From Frankiales bacterium (GTDB lineage: Bacteria; Actinomycetota; Actinomycetes; Mycobacteriales; SCTD01), in contig JAOPWW010000320.1 in the NCBI GenBank assembly GCA_025965495.1, forward strand, positions 1-7,455: DNA of 7,455 bases, read 5' to 3'. The position numbers were made by a program, and so were the translations under genes. Numbering within the stretch: position 1 is the stretch's first letter; every line of letters starts with the position of its first letter. Positions 1 through 6,575 of the stretch are shown here, piece by piece. Below the pieces are notes generated by a model. That model made no database searches, was not told where the DNA came from, and saw nothing but the letters and a program-made list of their open reading frames with translations.

Positions 1-47
1 AGTTCCTGCACGAGGAGTGCACCGACCACGGACGTAGCGTCGAGGCC

Positions 48-1487
48 GTGACGACCGCTGCCCCGGCCCTCGAGCACCGCTTCGCCGACGACCTGCCCGA
101 GCTCGCCGTCCCGTGGCAGGGCGCACCGGCGCCGGAGCCCCGGCTGCTGGTCGGGAACGAGCCGCTCGCCCTCGAGCTCGGCCTGGACCCGGCGTGGCTG
201 CGGTCGCCGGAGGGCCTCGGGCTGCTCACCGGCACGCGGGTGCCGGAGGGGGCGCGGCCGGTCGCCCAGGCCTACGCGGGCCACCAGTTCGGCGGGTACA
301 CCCCGCGCCTCGGCGACGGCCGGGCGCTGCTGCTCGGCGAGCTGACCGACCGCGAGGGCCGCGTGCGCGACCTGCACCTGAAGGGCTCGGGCCGCACGCC
401 GTTCTCCCGCGGCGGCGACGGCCTGGCCACGGTCGGGCCGATGCTGCGCGAGCACGTCGTCTCCGAGGCGATGCACGCCCTCGGCATCCCCACGACCCGC
501 TCGCTCGGGGTCGTCGCGACCGGGCAGCCGGTGCGCCGCGAGACGGTCCTGCCCGGCGCCGTCCTGGCCCGGGTCGCGAGCAGCCACCTGCGCGTCGGGA
601 CGTTCGCCTTCGTCCGCGCCACCGACGACCTCGCGCTGCTGCGGCGCCTCGCCGACCACGCCCTGGCGCGGCACCACCCCGAGCTGGCGGGCGCCGACCA
701 CCCCCACCTCGCGCTCTACGAGGCGGTGGTCGCCGCGCAGGCCGAGCTCGTCGCGCGGTGGATGCTCGTCGGCTTCGTCCACGGCGTGATGAACACCGAC
801 AACATGACGATCTCCGGCGAGACCATCGACTACGGCCCCTGCGCCTTCCTCGACGCCTACGACCCCGCCACCGTCTTCAGCTCCATCGACGAGGGCGGCC
901 GCTACGCCTACGCCAACCAGCCGCTCGCCGCCGAGTGGGACCTCGCCCGGCTGGCCGAGGCGATGCTGCCCCTGTTCGACGACGTCCAGGACCGTGCCGT
1001 CGCCCTCGCGACCGACGTGCTCGGGACGTTCCGCTCCCGCTACGCCGAGGCCTGGTCCCGCGGCGTCCGGGCCAAGCTCGGCCTGCCCGACGACGCCGAC
1101 GCCGAGCCCCTCGCCACCGACCTGCTGGCGCTCATGGAGCAGGGCCGGACCGACTGGACCAGCGTCTTCCGGCGGCTCAGCGGCGCGGCCCGCGGCGATG
1201 CCGAGCCGGTCCGCAGCCTGTTCCTGGACCTCGCCGGCTTCGACGCCTGGTCCGCCCGCTGGCTGGCCCTGGGGCCCGACCCGGACGCGATGGACCGGGT
1301 CAACCCGGCCTACGTCCCGCGCAACCGCCTCGTGCAGGAGGCCCTCGACGCCGCCGTCGACGGTGACCTCGGCCTGCTCGGGCCGCTGCTCGAGGCCGTG
1401 TCGGCGCCGTTCGAGGAGCGGTCGGGCCTGGAGCGGTACGCCGAGCCGGGGCCGGGCCAGGACTTCGTGACCTACTGCGGGACCTAG
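48..1487 (+). CDS. selO: SelO family protein adenylyltransferase (YdiU/UPF0061)
   Basis: This 479-residue protein of usual family length has a pseudokinase fold. Known SelO proteins transfer AMP from ATP to Ser/Thr/Tyr of target proteins and are linked to redox stress. Visible motifs are LPELAVPWQ (16-24), AYAGHQFGGYTPRLGDGRA (75-93), the nucleotide-binding LKGSGRTPFSRGGDG (111-125) with K112, SEAMHALGIPTTRSL (139-153), HGVMNTDNM (245-253) and IDYGPCAFLD (260-269). By analogy with the Pseudomonas enzyme, K112, D251, N252 and D261 are the nucleotide and metal residues, and all are present. The C-terminus ends in YCGT, with Cys477 at the position equivalent to the C-terminal Sec/Cys region of the family. 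The GTG start is uncertain: GAGG lies only two bases before it, and the frame stays open with G/C-rich third positions to the left edge. The GTG overlaps a frame-1 TGA (GTGA, 48-51), so coupling to an upstream gene is another possibility. The stop overlaps the convergent gene. Confidence 0.95.
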   Translation: MTTAAPALEHRFADDLPELAVPWQGAPAPEPRLLVGNEPLALELGLDPAWLRSPEGLGLLTGTRVPEGARPVAQAYAGHQFGGYTPRLGDGRALLLGELTDREGRVRDLHLKGSGRTPFSRGGDGLATVGPMLREHVVSEAMHALGIPTTRSLGVVATGQPVRRETVLPGAVLARVASSHLRVGTFAFVRATDDLALLRRLADHALARHHPELAGADHPHLALYEAVVAAQAELVARWMLVGFVHGVMNTDNMTISGETIDYGPCAFLDAYDPATVFSSIDEGGRYAYANQPLAAEWDLARLAEAMLPLFDDVQDRAVALATDVLGTFRSRYAEAWSRGVRAKLGLPDDADAEPLATDLLALMEQGRTDWTSVFRRLSGAARGDAEPVRSLFLDLAGFDAWSARWLALGPDPDAMDRVNPAYVPRNRLVQEALDAAVDGDLGLLGPLLEAVSAPFEERSGLERYAEPGPGQDFVTYCGT

Positions 1488-1993
1488 ACGACGGTCGCCT
1501 GGCGGTGCTGGGCGACGAGGTCGAGGTAGACGGTCGCGTTCAGGGCGATCAGCTCGCGCTCCTGCCCGGTCGTCTCGCGTCGGACCTTCCCGGGAGTCCC
1601 GACGACCAGGGACCCCGGAGGCACGACCGTGCCGGGGCTGACGAGGGCGCCCGCGCCGATCATCGAGCCGGTGCCGATCCGGGCCCCGTTCATGACCACG
1701 GCGCCCATCCCCACCAGCACGTCGTCCTCGACCGTGCAGCCGTGCAGCACCGTCGCGTGGCCGACGCTGACGCCGGCACCGACCACCAGCGGGAAGCCCG
1801 GGTCGGCGTGCAGCACGGCGCCGTCCTGCAGGTTGGTGCGGGCCCCGACCGTGATGCTGTCGCCGTCGCCGCGCAGGACCGCGGAGTACCAGACGCTCAC
1901 CTGCTCGCCCAGCGTGACGGCCCCGACGACGCGGGCGGTGTCGGCCACCCAGGCGGAGGGGTCGACGTCGGGCACGCGTCCGGGCAGGCTCAT
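1484..1993 (-). CDS. Gamma-carbonic anhydrase-like hexapeptide-repeat protein
   Basis: This is a left-handed beta-helix protein of the gamma-class carbonic anhydrase family (YrdA/PaaY/CaiE-like), 169 residues from the ATG at 1993. Hexapeptide-type repeats run from about residue 18 to 135. The family's metal and active-site set is complete: R41 and D43 (LRGDGD), Q56 and D57 (NLQDGAVLHAD), and zinc-ligand histidines H62, H79 (SVGHA) and H84 (LHGCTV). It is probably a soluble cytoplasmic trimer. Family members include true CO2 hydratases, but also PaaY, a thioesterase, and CaiE, so carbonic anhydrase activity is not assured. The start is ambiguous: a GTG at 1999 is in frame two codons upstream, and neither has a normally spaced Shine-Dalgarno. 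The only strong one, at 2021-2027, serves a mini-ORF whose TGA overlaps the ATG as TGATG. An in-frame CTG at 2006-2008 is a less likely start. The stop overlaps that of selO, with no terminator room between them. Confidence 0.9.
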   Translation of the reverse strand: MSLPGRVPDVDPSAWVADTARVVGAVTLGEQVSVWYSAVLRGDGDSITVGARTNLQDGAVLHADPGFPLVVGAGVSVGHATVLHGCTVEDDVLVGMGAVVMNGARIGTGSMIGAGALVSPGTVVPPGSLVVGTPGKVRRETTGQERELIALNATVYLDLVAQHRQATVV

Positions 1994-2016
1994 CAGCACG
2001 AGCGGCAGCCTGCCAC
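1993..2016 (-). CDS. Putative 7-codon leader ORF before the gamma-CA gene
   Basis: A GTG at 2016 follows AAGGAGG by four bases, the same spacing used by the AtuA and MFS genes of this window. It opens a frame encoding MAGCRSC and ends at TGA 1995-1993, which overlaps the ATG of the downstream gene as TGATG. This arrangement would allow translational coupling or a leader-peptide control. Two of the seven residues are cysteine, which recalls the cysteine-rich leader ORFs known in mycobacteria, but these codons are only two and not adjacent. It may instead be chance, with the true gene start elsewhere. Confidence 0.3.
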   Translation of the reverse strand: MAGCRSC

Positions 2017-2020
2017 GGCG

Positions 2021-2027
2021 CCTCCTT
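2021..2027 (-). promoter_or_regulatory. Strong Shine-Dalgarno, AAGGAGG
   Basis: On the minus strand this reads AAGGAGG, a near-perfect anti-16S match and the best ribosome-binding site in the window. It is four bases from the GTG of the mini-ORF, but 21 bases from the GTG at 1999 and 27 from the ATG at 1993 of the gamma-CA gene. It therefore does not directly explain initiation of that gene. Confidence 0.6.
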
Positions 2028-2070
2028 GCGCGGAGCGGCCCGCCGGTGTGACAGTCGCGCCCCCGACCCC

Positions 2071-2075
2071 AGGAG
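2071..2075 (+). promoter_or_regulatory. Ribosome-binding site of the AtuA-like gene
   Basis: AGGAG followed by CGCC and then GTG (2080) fixes the start of the AtuA-like protein. The in-frame ATG 18 codons upstream, at 2026, has no such site. Its translation up to the GTG is also unlike the conserved N-terminus, which begins just before RVGTFSGYLGDRP. The roughly 60 bases between the two divergent genes show no convincing -10/-35 pair on either strand. Confidence 0.75.
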
Positions 2076-2079
2076 CGCC

Positions 2080-3867
2080 GTGTCCCAGGCCCCCCGCCGA
2101 CCCCTGCGCGTCGGCACCTTCTCCGGCTACCTCGGCGACCGCCCCACCGCCCTGTCCGAGCTGATGGCCGGCGACCCCGTCGACGTCGCGTTCGGCGACT
2201 ACCTGGCCGAGGTGACCCTGGCGGCGCTGGCGGCCCGCAGGGCCCGGGATCCCGAGCGGGCCTTCGTCGAGCAGGCGGTCGAGCAGCTCCGGCCCCACCT
2301 GGTCGCCCTCGCCGAGCGGGGCACCAAGGTCGTCACGAACGCCGGCGGCTTCAGCCCGGCCGGCATGGCCGCGGCCCTGCGCGAGGCCGCCGCCGCAGCA
2401 GGGGCGGACCTGCGGGTGGCCCACGTGTCGGGCGACGACGTGCTCCCCCACCTCGCCGACCACGCCGCGGCCGGGCACCTGCTGGAGCACCTCGAGACGG
2501 GCGAGCCGCTGTCGTCGTGGTCGGTCCCCCCGCTGGCCGCGAACGCCTACCTCGGCGGCTGGGGCATCGCCGCGGCGCTCGCGGCCGGCGCCGACGTCGT
2601 CGTGTGCGGTCGGGTCGCGGACGCGTCGCTGCTGGTCGGGGCAGCCGCCTGGTGGCACGGCTGGGCGGTCGACGACTGGGACGCGCTGGCCGGCGCCGTC
2701 GTCGCCGGTCACGTGCTCGAGTGCGGACCGCAGGCCGTCGGCGGCAACTTCTCCGGCTTCACCTCCCTGCCCGACGTCCTGGTGCCCGGCTTCCCCGTCG
2801 GGGAGGTCGCGGCCGACGGCAGCTGCGTCGTCACCAAGCACGTGCGCGACGGCGGGGCGGTCACCGTCGACACCGTCACCGCGCAGCTCGTCTACGAGGT
2901 GCAGGGACCCGTCTACCTCAACCCCGACGTGACGGTGGACCTGTCGACGGTGCGGCTGTCGCAGGAGGCGCCGGACCGCGTCCTCGTGCACGGCGCGACC
3001 GGCTGCCCGCCGCCGGCCACCACCAAGGTCGCCGTGTTCGGCGTGCTCGGCTGGCAGGCGGTCGGCAGCGTCTTCCTCACCGCCCCCGACGTCGCGGCGA
3101 AGGCGGCCCTGGTGTCGGCGCAGGTGAGCCGCGACCTGCCGGACGGCGTCGAGCTGTCGTTCACGCAGGTCGGCACCGCGGCCGAGGACGCTGCCTCGCA
3201 GTGGGAGGCGACCGTCGCGCTGCGCGTGCTCGCGACGGCGCCGGAGCGCGAGGACCTGGCCCGCCTGGACCTCGCCGGCAGGCTCGGCAGCCTCTACCTG
3301 CAGAGCGTCCCCGGCTTCTTCCACGACCTCGCCGCGGGCCTGTCGTTCCCCGCGCGCCCCCGGATCGCCTACTGGCCGGCACTGCTCGACCAGGCCTGCG
3401 TCACCCACGTGGCGGTGCTCGACGACGGCGAGGTGCTGCCCGCGCCGCTGCCCCCGCGCGGGCCGGTCGTCGCCCAGCCCCTGCACCCGGAGCCCCTGGA
3501 CCCTCCTTCCGGGGCCGGCACCTGGGGGGACACCGTCCGCGTCCCGCTCGGGACCGTCGCGCACGCGCGCAGCGGCGACAAGGGCGGCAACAGCAACGTC
3601 GGGGTCTGGGTCGCCGACCCCGACGCCTGGCCCTGGCTGCGGGCCACCCTGACGACCGCTGCCCTGCGCGCCCTGCTCCCGGACACCGCCGACCTGGAGG
3701 TCGTGCGCCACGAGCTGCCGCACCTGCGGGCCGTGCACTTCGTGCTCAAGGGCCTGCTCGACGAGGGCGGCTCCTCGAACCGCCGGCTCGACCAGGTCGG
3801 CAAGGCCGTCGGCGAGCACCTGCGGTCGCGGCACGTCGACGTGCCGGTCGCGCTGGTGCGGTCGTGA
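2080..3867 (+). CDS. AtuA-like (DUF1446) protein of acyclic terpene utilisation family
   Basis: This 595-residue protein has the two-part layout of AtuA-family proteins. The large DUF1446 domain (about 8-460) shows RVGTFSGYLGDRP (10-22), FGDYLAEVTL (38-47), TNAGGFSPAG (86-95), VCGRVADASL (175-184) and ECGPQAVGGNFSGF (214-227). A C-terminal ferredoxin-fold AtuA-like domain (about 484-592) carries AHARSGDKGGNSNVGV (494-509). No signal peptide or membrane segment is seen, so it is cytoplasmic. AtuA is needed for citronellol/geraniol catabolism in Pseudomonas, but the reaction of this family has, as far as I know, not been assigned. The start is GTG with a clear AGGAG. Its stop overlaps the next gene's start as GTGA (3864-3867), so the two are translationally coupled and probably act in one pathway. 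The acyl-CoA dehydrogenase and biotin carboxylase genes that often accompany atuA are not present here. Confidence 0.9.
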   Translation: MSQAPRRPLRVGTFSGYLGDRPTALSELMAGDPVDVAFGDYLAEVTLAALAARRARDPERAFVEQAVEQLRPHLVALAERGTKVVTNAGGFSPAGMAAALREAAAAAGADLRVAHVSGDDVLPHLADHAAAGHLLEHLETGEPLSSWSVPPLAANAYLGGWGIAAALAAGADVVVCGRVADASLLVGAAAWWHGWAVDDWDALAGAVVAGHVLECGPQAVGGNFSGFTSLPDVLVPGFPVGEVAADGSCVVTKHVRDGGAVTVDTVTAQLVYEVQGPVYLNPDVTVDLSTVRLSQEAPDRVLVHGATGCPPPATTKVAVFGVLGWQAVGSVFLTAPDVAAKAALVSAQVSRDLPDGVELSFTQVGTAAEDAASQWEATVALRVLATAPEREDLARLDLAGRLGSLYLQSVPGFFHDLAAGLSFPARPRIAYWPALLDQACVTHVAVLDDGEVLPAPLPPRGPVVAQPLHPEPLDPPSGAGTWGDTVRVPLGTVAHARSGDKGGNSNVGVWVADPDAWPWLRATLTTAALRALLPDTADLEVVRHELPHLRAVHFVLKGLLDEGGSSNRRLDQVGKAVGEHLRSRHVDVPVALVRS

Positions 3868-5360
3868 GCCTCGCCGAGCAGGTCGCGGCCGCCGTCGCCT
3901 CCCCCGCCACCGACGACGCGTTCGACCCGGGCGCGGCGCTCGCGGACGTGCTCGCCGGGATCGGGATGACGCCGGACGACGGCGGCGGCCGGGTCGTGTT
4001 CGCGGGCGCCGACCCCGTCGTGCCGAGCACGCTGCGGCTCGGCGGCGCAGCGGCGGTCGCCCTGGCGGCGAAGTCGGTCGCGGTGGCGAAGCTGCACCGG
4101 CTGCGCGGCGGCGAGGGGCAGGACGTCGGCGTCGACCTGCGCACGGCGCCGCACCGGCTGTGCCCGTTCTACGACCGGCGCTGGGAGCTGCTCAACGGCC
4201 ACCCCGCCGGGATGCCCGCGAACCCGTCGCAGGCGTTCGGGCTGCGCTTCTACCCGACCGCCGACGGCCGCTGGGTCATGCCCCTCAACATCTACCCGCG
4301 GATCAAGGTGGCCGCCCAGAGGCTGCTCGGGGTCCCGGACGACACCCGGGCGGTCGCCGCCGCCGTCGCACGGTGGCAGGCCGACGACCTCGAGCGGGCC
4401 GGCGCCGAGGCCGGCGTCGTGATGCCCGTGCTGCGCACCACGGCGGAGCTGCTGGCCGAGGAGCAGTTCACCGGTCACCTCGCGGGCGCACCGCTGGTCG
4501 AGGTCACGCGGATCGGCGACAGCGCGCCCGAGCCCCTCCCGTCCGGGGCGGAGCAGCCGCTCGACGGCGTCCGCGCCCTCGGCATGGGGCACGTCATCGC
4601 GGGCGCCGGCGTCGGGCGCGCGCTCGCGCTGCACGGTGCCGACGTGCTCAACCTCTGGCGGCCGGACGAGCTCGAGCACGACGTCACCTACGTGACCGCG
4701 AACGTCGGGGTCCGGTCCGCGACGGTGGACCCCACGTCCGTCGACGGTGCGGCGCGCGTGCGCGAGCTGCTCGCCGGCGCCGACGTCTTCTACGCGAACC
4801 GCCGCCCGGGGATGCTGGACCGGGTCGGCCTGGGCGCGGAGGAGGCGGCGTCGGTGCGCCCCGGGATCGTGCACGCGACGGCGTCGCTGAACGGGCCGAC
4901 CGGGCCGTGGGCGGACCGCCTGGGGTTCGACCAGACCGCAGGCAGCCTGGTCGGGATGATGCACCTGGAGGGCGACGGCACCAGGCCCGGACTGCCGCCG
5001 ATCGTCGTCGTCAACGACTACGTCGTGAGCTGGCTGCTGACCGCAGGGGTGGTCGAGGCGCTGAGCCGCCGGGCGGTCGAGGGCGGGAGCTGGCGGGTGC
5101 ACGTGTCCCTGACCCGGGCGGCGCTGTGGATCCTCGGGCTCGGGACCTTCGAGCAGCAGTACGCGCTCGAGACCGCCGGCCGGGGCGAGGCCCACGCCTA
5201 CCTCGACCCGGAGACGTTCACCGCACAGACGCCCCTCGGGCACTACCAGGGCGTGACCGAGCAGGTCCGCATGTCGCGGACGCCCGGGCGCTACCGGACG
5301 GTGCTCGTCCCGCGCGGGTCGTGCGCGCCGCAGTGGCTGCCTCCTGGTCCGATCAGCTGA
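3864..5360 (+). CDS. Family III (CaiB/BaiF) CoA-transferase, halves in swapped order
   Basis: This 498-residue protein is predicted to move CoA between carboxylic acids, or to racemise an acyl-CoA. The region 232-425 matches the N-terminal half of the family: PLDGVRALGMGHVIAGAGVG (232-251), LHGADVLNLWRPDE (256-269), ADVFYANRRPGMLDRVGLG (306-324), a GPTGPW-to-GFDQTAG stretch (344-360), then VNDYVVSWLLTAGVVEAL (383-400). D385 is at the catalytic-Asp position. Residues 62-225 resemble the family's C-terminal half: RLRGGEGQDVGVDL (79-92), NPSQAFGLRFYPTADGRW (120-137), then LLGVPDD and MPVLRTTAE. Thus the C-half precedes the N-half, and the linker of the form LxRxxxxGxxxxVxVxL is present twice (about 77-92 and 400-416). 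It starts at the GTG overlapping the AtuA stop, with no SD of its own visible, consistent with coupling. A helical N-terminal stretch (1-40) is specific to this protein. Its tail overlaps the convergent MFS gene by eight bases. Confidence 0.88.
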   Translation: MSLAEQVAAAVASPATDDAFDPGAALADVLAGIGMTPDDGGGRVVFAGADPVVPSTLRLGGAAAVALAAKSVAVAKLHRLRGGEGQDVGVDLRTAPHRLCPFYDRRWELLNGHPAGMPANPSQAFGLRFYPTADGRWVMPLNIYPRIKVAAQRLLGVPDDTRAVAAAVARWQADDLERAGAEAGVVMPVLRTTAELLAEEQFTGHLAGAPLVEVTRIGDSAPEPLPSGAEQPLDGVRALGMGHVIAGAGVGRALALHGADVLNLWRPDELEHDVTYVTANVGVRSATVDPTSVDGAARVRELLAGADVFYANRRPGMLDRVGLGAEEAASVRPGIVHATASLNGPTGPWADRLGFDQTAGSLVGMMHLEGDGTRPGLPPIVVVNDYVVSWLLTAGVVEALSRRAVEGGSWRVHVSLTRAALWILGLGTFEQQYALETAGRGEAHAYLDPETFTAQTPLGHYQGVTEQVRMSRTPGRYRTVLVPRGSCAPQWLPPGPIS

Positions 5361-6564
5361 GCGGCCGGCGGCGCTCCAGGGCGACCGACACCCCGAGCAC
5401 GCCCAGCCCGCCGAGCGCGAGGCCCGCCCCCACGACGGCGGGGGCCGTGTAGCCGAGCCCCGCCGCGATCACGGCCCCGCCGAGGGCCGCGCCCACCGCG
5501 TTCGCGACGTTCAGCGCGCTGTGGTTGCCGGCCGCCGCGAGCGACTGCGCGTCCCCTGCGACGTCCATGAGCCGGGTCTGCAGGGCGGGCAGGAACAGCG
5601 CGCTGCTGAGGCCGATGAGCAGGACCGTGACGGCGGCCGGGACCGCGGAGTGGGCCGTGACCGTGAAGGCCAGCAGGACGACGACGACGGAGGACAGGCC
5701 GGCGGCGATCGTGCGGACCACCGAGCGGTCGGCCAGCCGTCCGCCGATCTCCGTGCCGACGGTCATGCCGACGCCGAACAGCGCCAGGGCGATGGGCACC
5801 TGGGACTCCCGGAAGCCCGAGACGCCGGTGAGGGTCGGCGCGATGTAGCTGTAGACGGCGAACATGCCGCCGAAGCCGACCCCGCCGACGAGCAGGGTCA
5901 GCCAGACCTGGGGGCGCCGGAGGGCGCCGAGCTCGCGGCGGGGGCTCGCGCCGTCGGGGGCGGACAGGCGCGGCACGAAGCGGCTGACGGCGGCGATCGT
6001 CAGCACCCCGATCACCGAGACGGTCCAGTAGGTGCTGCGCCAGCCCAGCTGCTGCCCGAGCAGGGTCGCGAGCGGCACGCCGACGACGTTCGCGACCGTC
6101 AGCCCGAGCATCACCCGCGCGACCGCGCGCGCCCGGCGCTCCGGCGGCACGAGGGAGGCGGCGACGATGCTCGCCGTCCCGAAGTAGGCGCCGTGCGGCA
6201 GGCCGCTGGCGAAGCGCGCGAGCGCCAGGCTGCCGAAGGTCGGGGCCAGGGCGGACAGGGCGTTCCCGACGGCGAAGGCGGTCATGAGCGTCAGCAGCAG
6301 CGCCTTGCGCGGGAGCCGGGCCCCGACGACGGCGAGCAGCGGCGCGCCGACGACGACGCCCAGCGCGTACGCCGACACCAGGTGGCCGGCCTGCGGGATC
6401 GAGGCGTGCAGGTCCCCCGCGACCTCCGGCAGCACGCCCATGGTGGCGAACTCGGTCGTGCCGATGCCGAAGCCGCCGAGCGCGAGGGCGGCCAGGCTCA
6501 GCCAGACCGGCGTGGTGGCGGCGGGGGCGACGGCCCGGGCGGGCGCGACGGACGGGGCGGACAC
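5353..6564 (-). CDS. MFS transporter, DHA1 family (AraJ/Cmx-like exporter)
   Basis: This 403-residue inner-membrane protein has twelve predicted helices, at roughly 20-45, 60-80, 87-107, 112-137, 147-168, 178-195, 220-243, 255-275, 283-303, 308-328, 345-368 and 372-395. TM1 carries GFGIGTTEFATMGVLPE (31-47), with the acidic E38 typical of the AraJ/Cmx/purine-exporter branch of drug:H+ antiporters. The loop 2-3 motif A is degenerate (GARLPRKALL, 81-90). TM5 has the antiporter motif C in the form GLTVANVVGVPLATLLGQ (154-171), followed by GWR. It probably effluxes a drug or metabolite by proton exchange; the substrate cannot be read from sequence. The GTG at 6564 is chosen because GGAGG lies four bases before it; the longer frame from the GTG at 6591 adds nine residues without such a site. 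It follows tetR on the same strand after 51 bases, so it is probably TetR-controlled. Its stop overlaps the convergent CoA-transferase stop. Confidence 0.92.
   Translation of the reverse strand: MSAPSVAPARAVAPAATTPVWLSLAALALGGFGIGTTEFATMGVLPEVAGDLHASIPQAGHLVSAYALGVVVGAPLLAVVGARLPRKALLLTLMTAFAVGNALSALAPTFGSLALARFASGLPHGAYFGTASIVAASLVPPERRARAVARVMLGLTVANVVGVPLATLLGQQLGWRSTYWTVSVIGVLTIAAVSRFVPRLSAPDGASPRRELGALRRPQVWLTLLVGGVGFGGMFAVYSYIAPTLTGVSGFRESQVPIALALFGVGMTVGTEIGGRLADRSVVRTIAAGLSSVVVVLLAFTVTAHSAVPAAVTVLLIGLSSALFLPALQTRLMDVAGDAQSLAAAGNHSALNVANAVGAALGGAVIAAGLGYTAPAVVGAGLALGGLGVLGVSVALERRRPLS
5359..5376 (+). terminator. Weak hairpin at the CoA-transferase stop
   Basis: GAGCG (5359-5363) pairs with CGCTC (5372-5376) across an eight-base GC-rich loop and begins inside the TGA of the CoA-transferase gene. 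There is no T-tract, and it lies within the 3' end of the convergent MFS gene. If it acts at all, it would be a T-less actinobacterial-type terminator. Chance pairing is likely in DNA this rich in G and C. Confidence 0.2.
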
Positions 6565-6568
6565 AGGA

Positions 6569-6573
6569 CCTCC
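6569..6573 (-). promoter_or_regulatory. Ribosome-binding site of the MFS gene
   Basis: On the minus strand, GGAGG is followed by TCCT and then GTG (6564). This sets the MFS start nine codons inside the longest open frame. The spacing equals that of the AtuA-like gene. Confidence 0.75.
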
Positions 6574-6575
6574 GG

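Noticed and set aside
113..1366. 417-codon frame inside selO
   Set aside because: It is an out-of-frame shadow of selO with an arginine/proline/alanine-rich product.
2017..2070. Promoter pair between the divergent gamma-CA and AtuA-like genes, such as TTGCGC (2026-2031) with TGACAG (2049-2054)
   Set aside because: The -10 match is poor and many similar pairings can be found by chance. No convincing promoter is visible.
1505..2164. Plus-strand frames opposite the gamma-CA gene
   Set aside because: They are antisense shadows; the minus strand holds the full set of gamma-CA active-site residues.
1993..3834. 613-codon open frame on the minus strand opposite the AtuA-like gene
   Set aside because: It is exactly antisense to a gene with clear family motifs. 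Its product is a low-complexity mix of G, R, A, V, D and Q, typical of open antisense frames in very GC-rich DNA.
2517..3863. Long upstream extension of the CoA-transferase frame, giving a possible 947-residue protein
   Set aside because: These 449 codons lie in another frame of the AtuA-like gene and translate to arginine/glycine-rich noise. The GTG overlapping the AtuA stop is the natural start.
3369..5243. 624-codon open frame on the minus strand opposite the AtuA/CoA-transferase pair
   Set aside because: It spans the 3' part of one gene and most of the next, has no recognisable domain, and has the composition of an antisense shadow.
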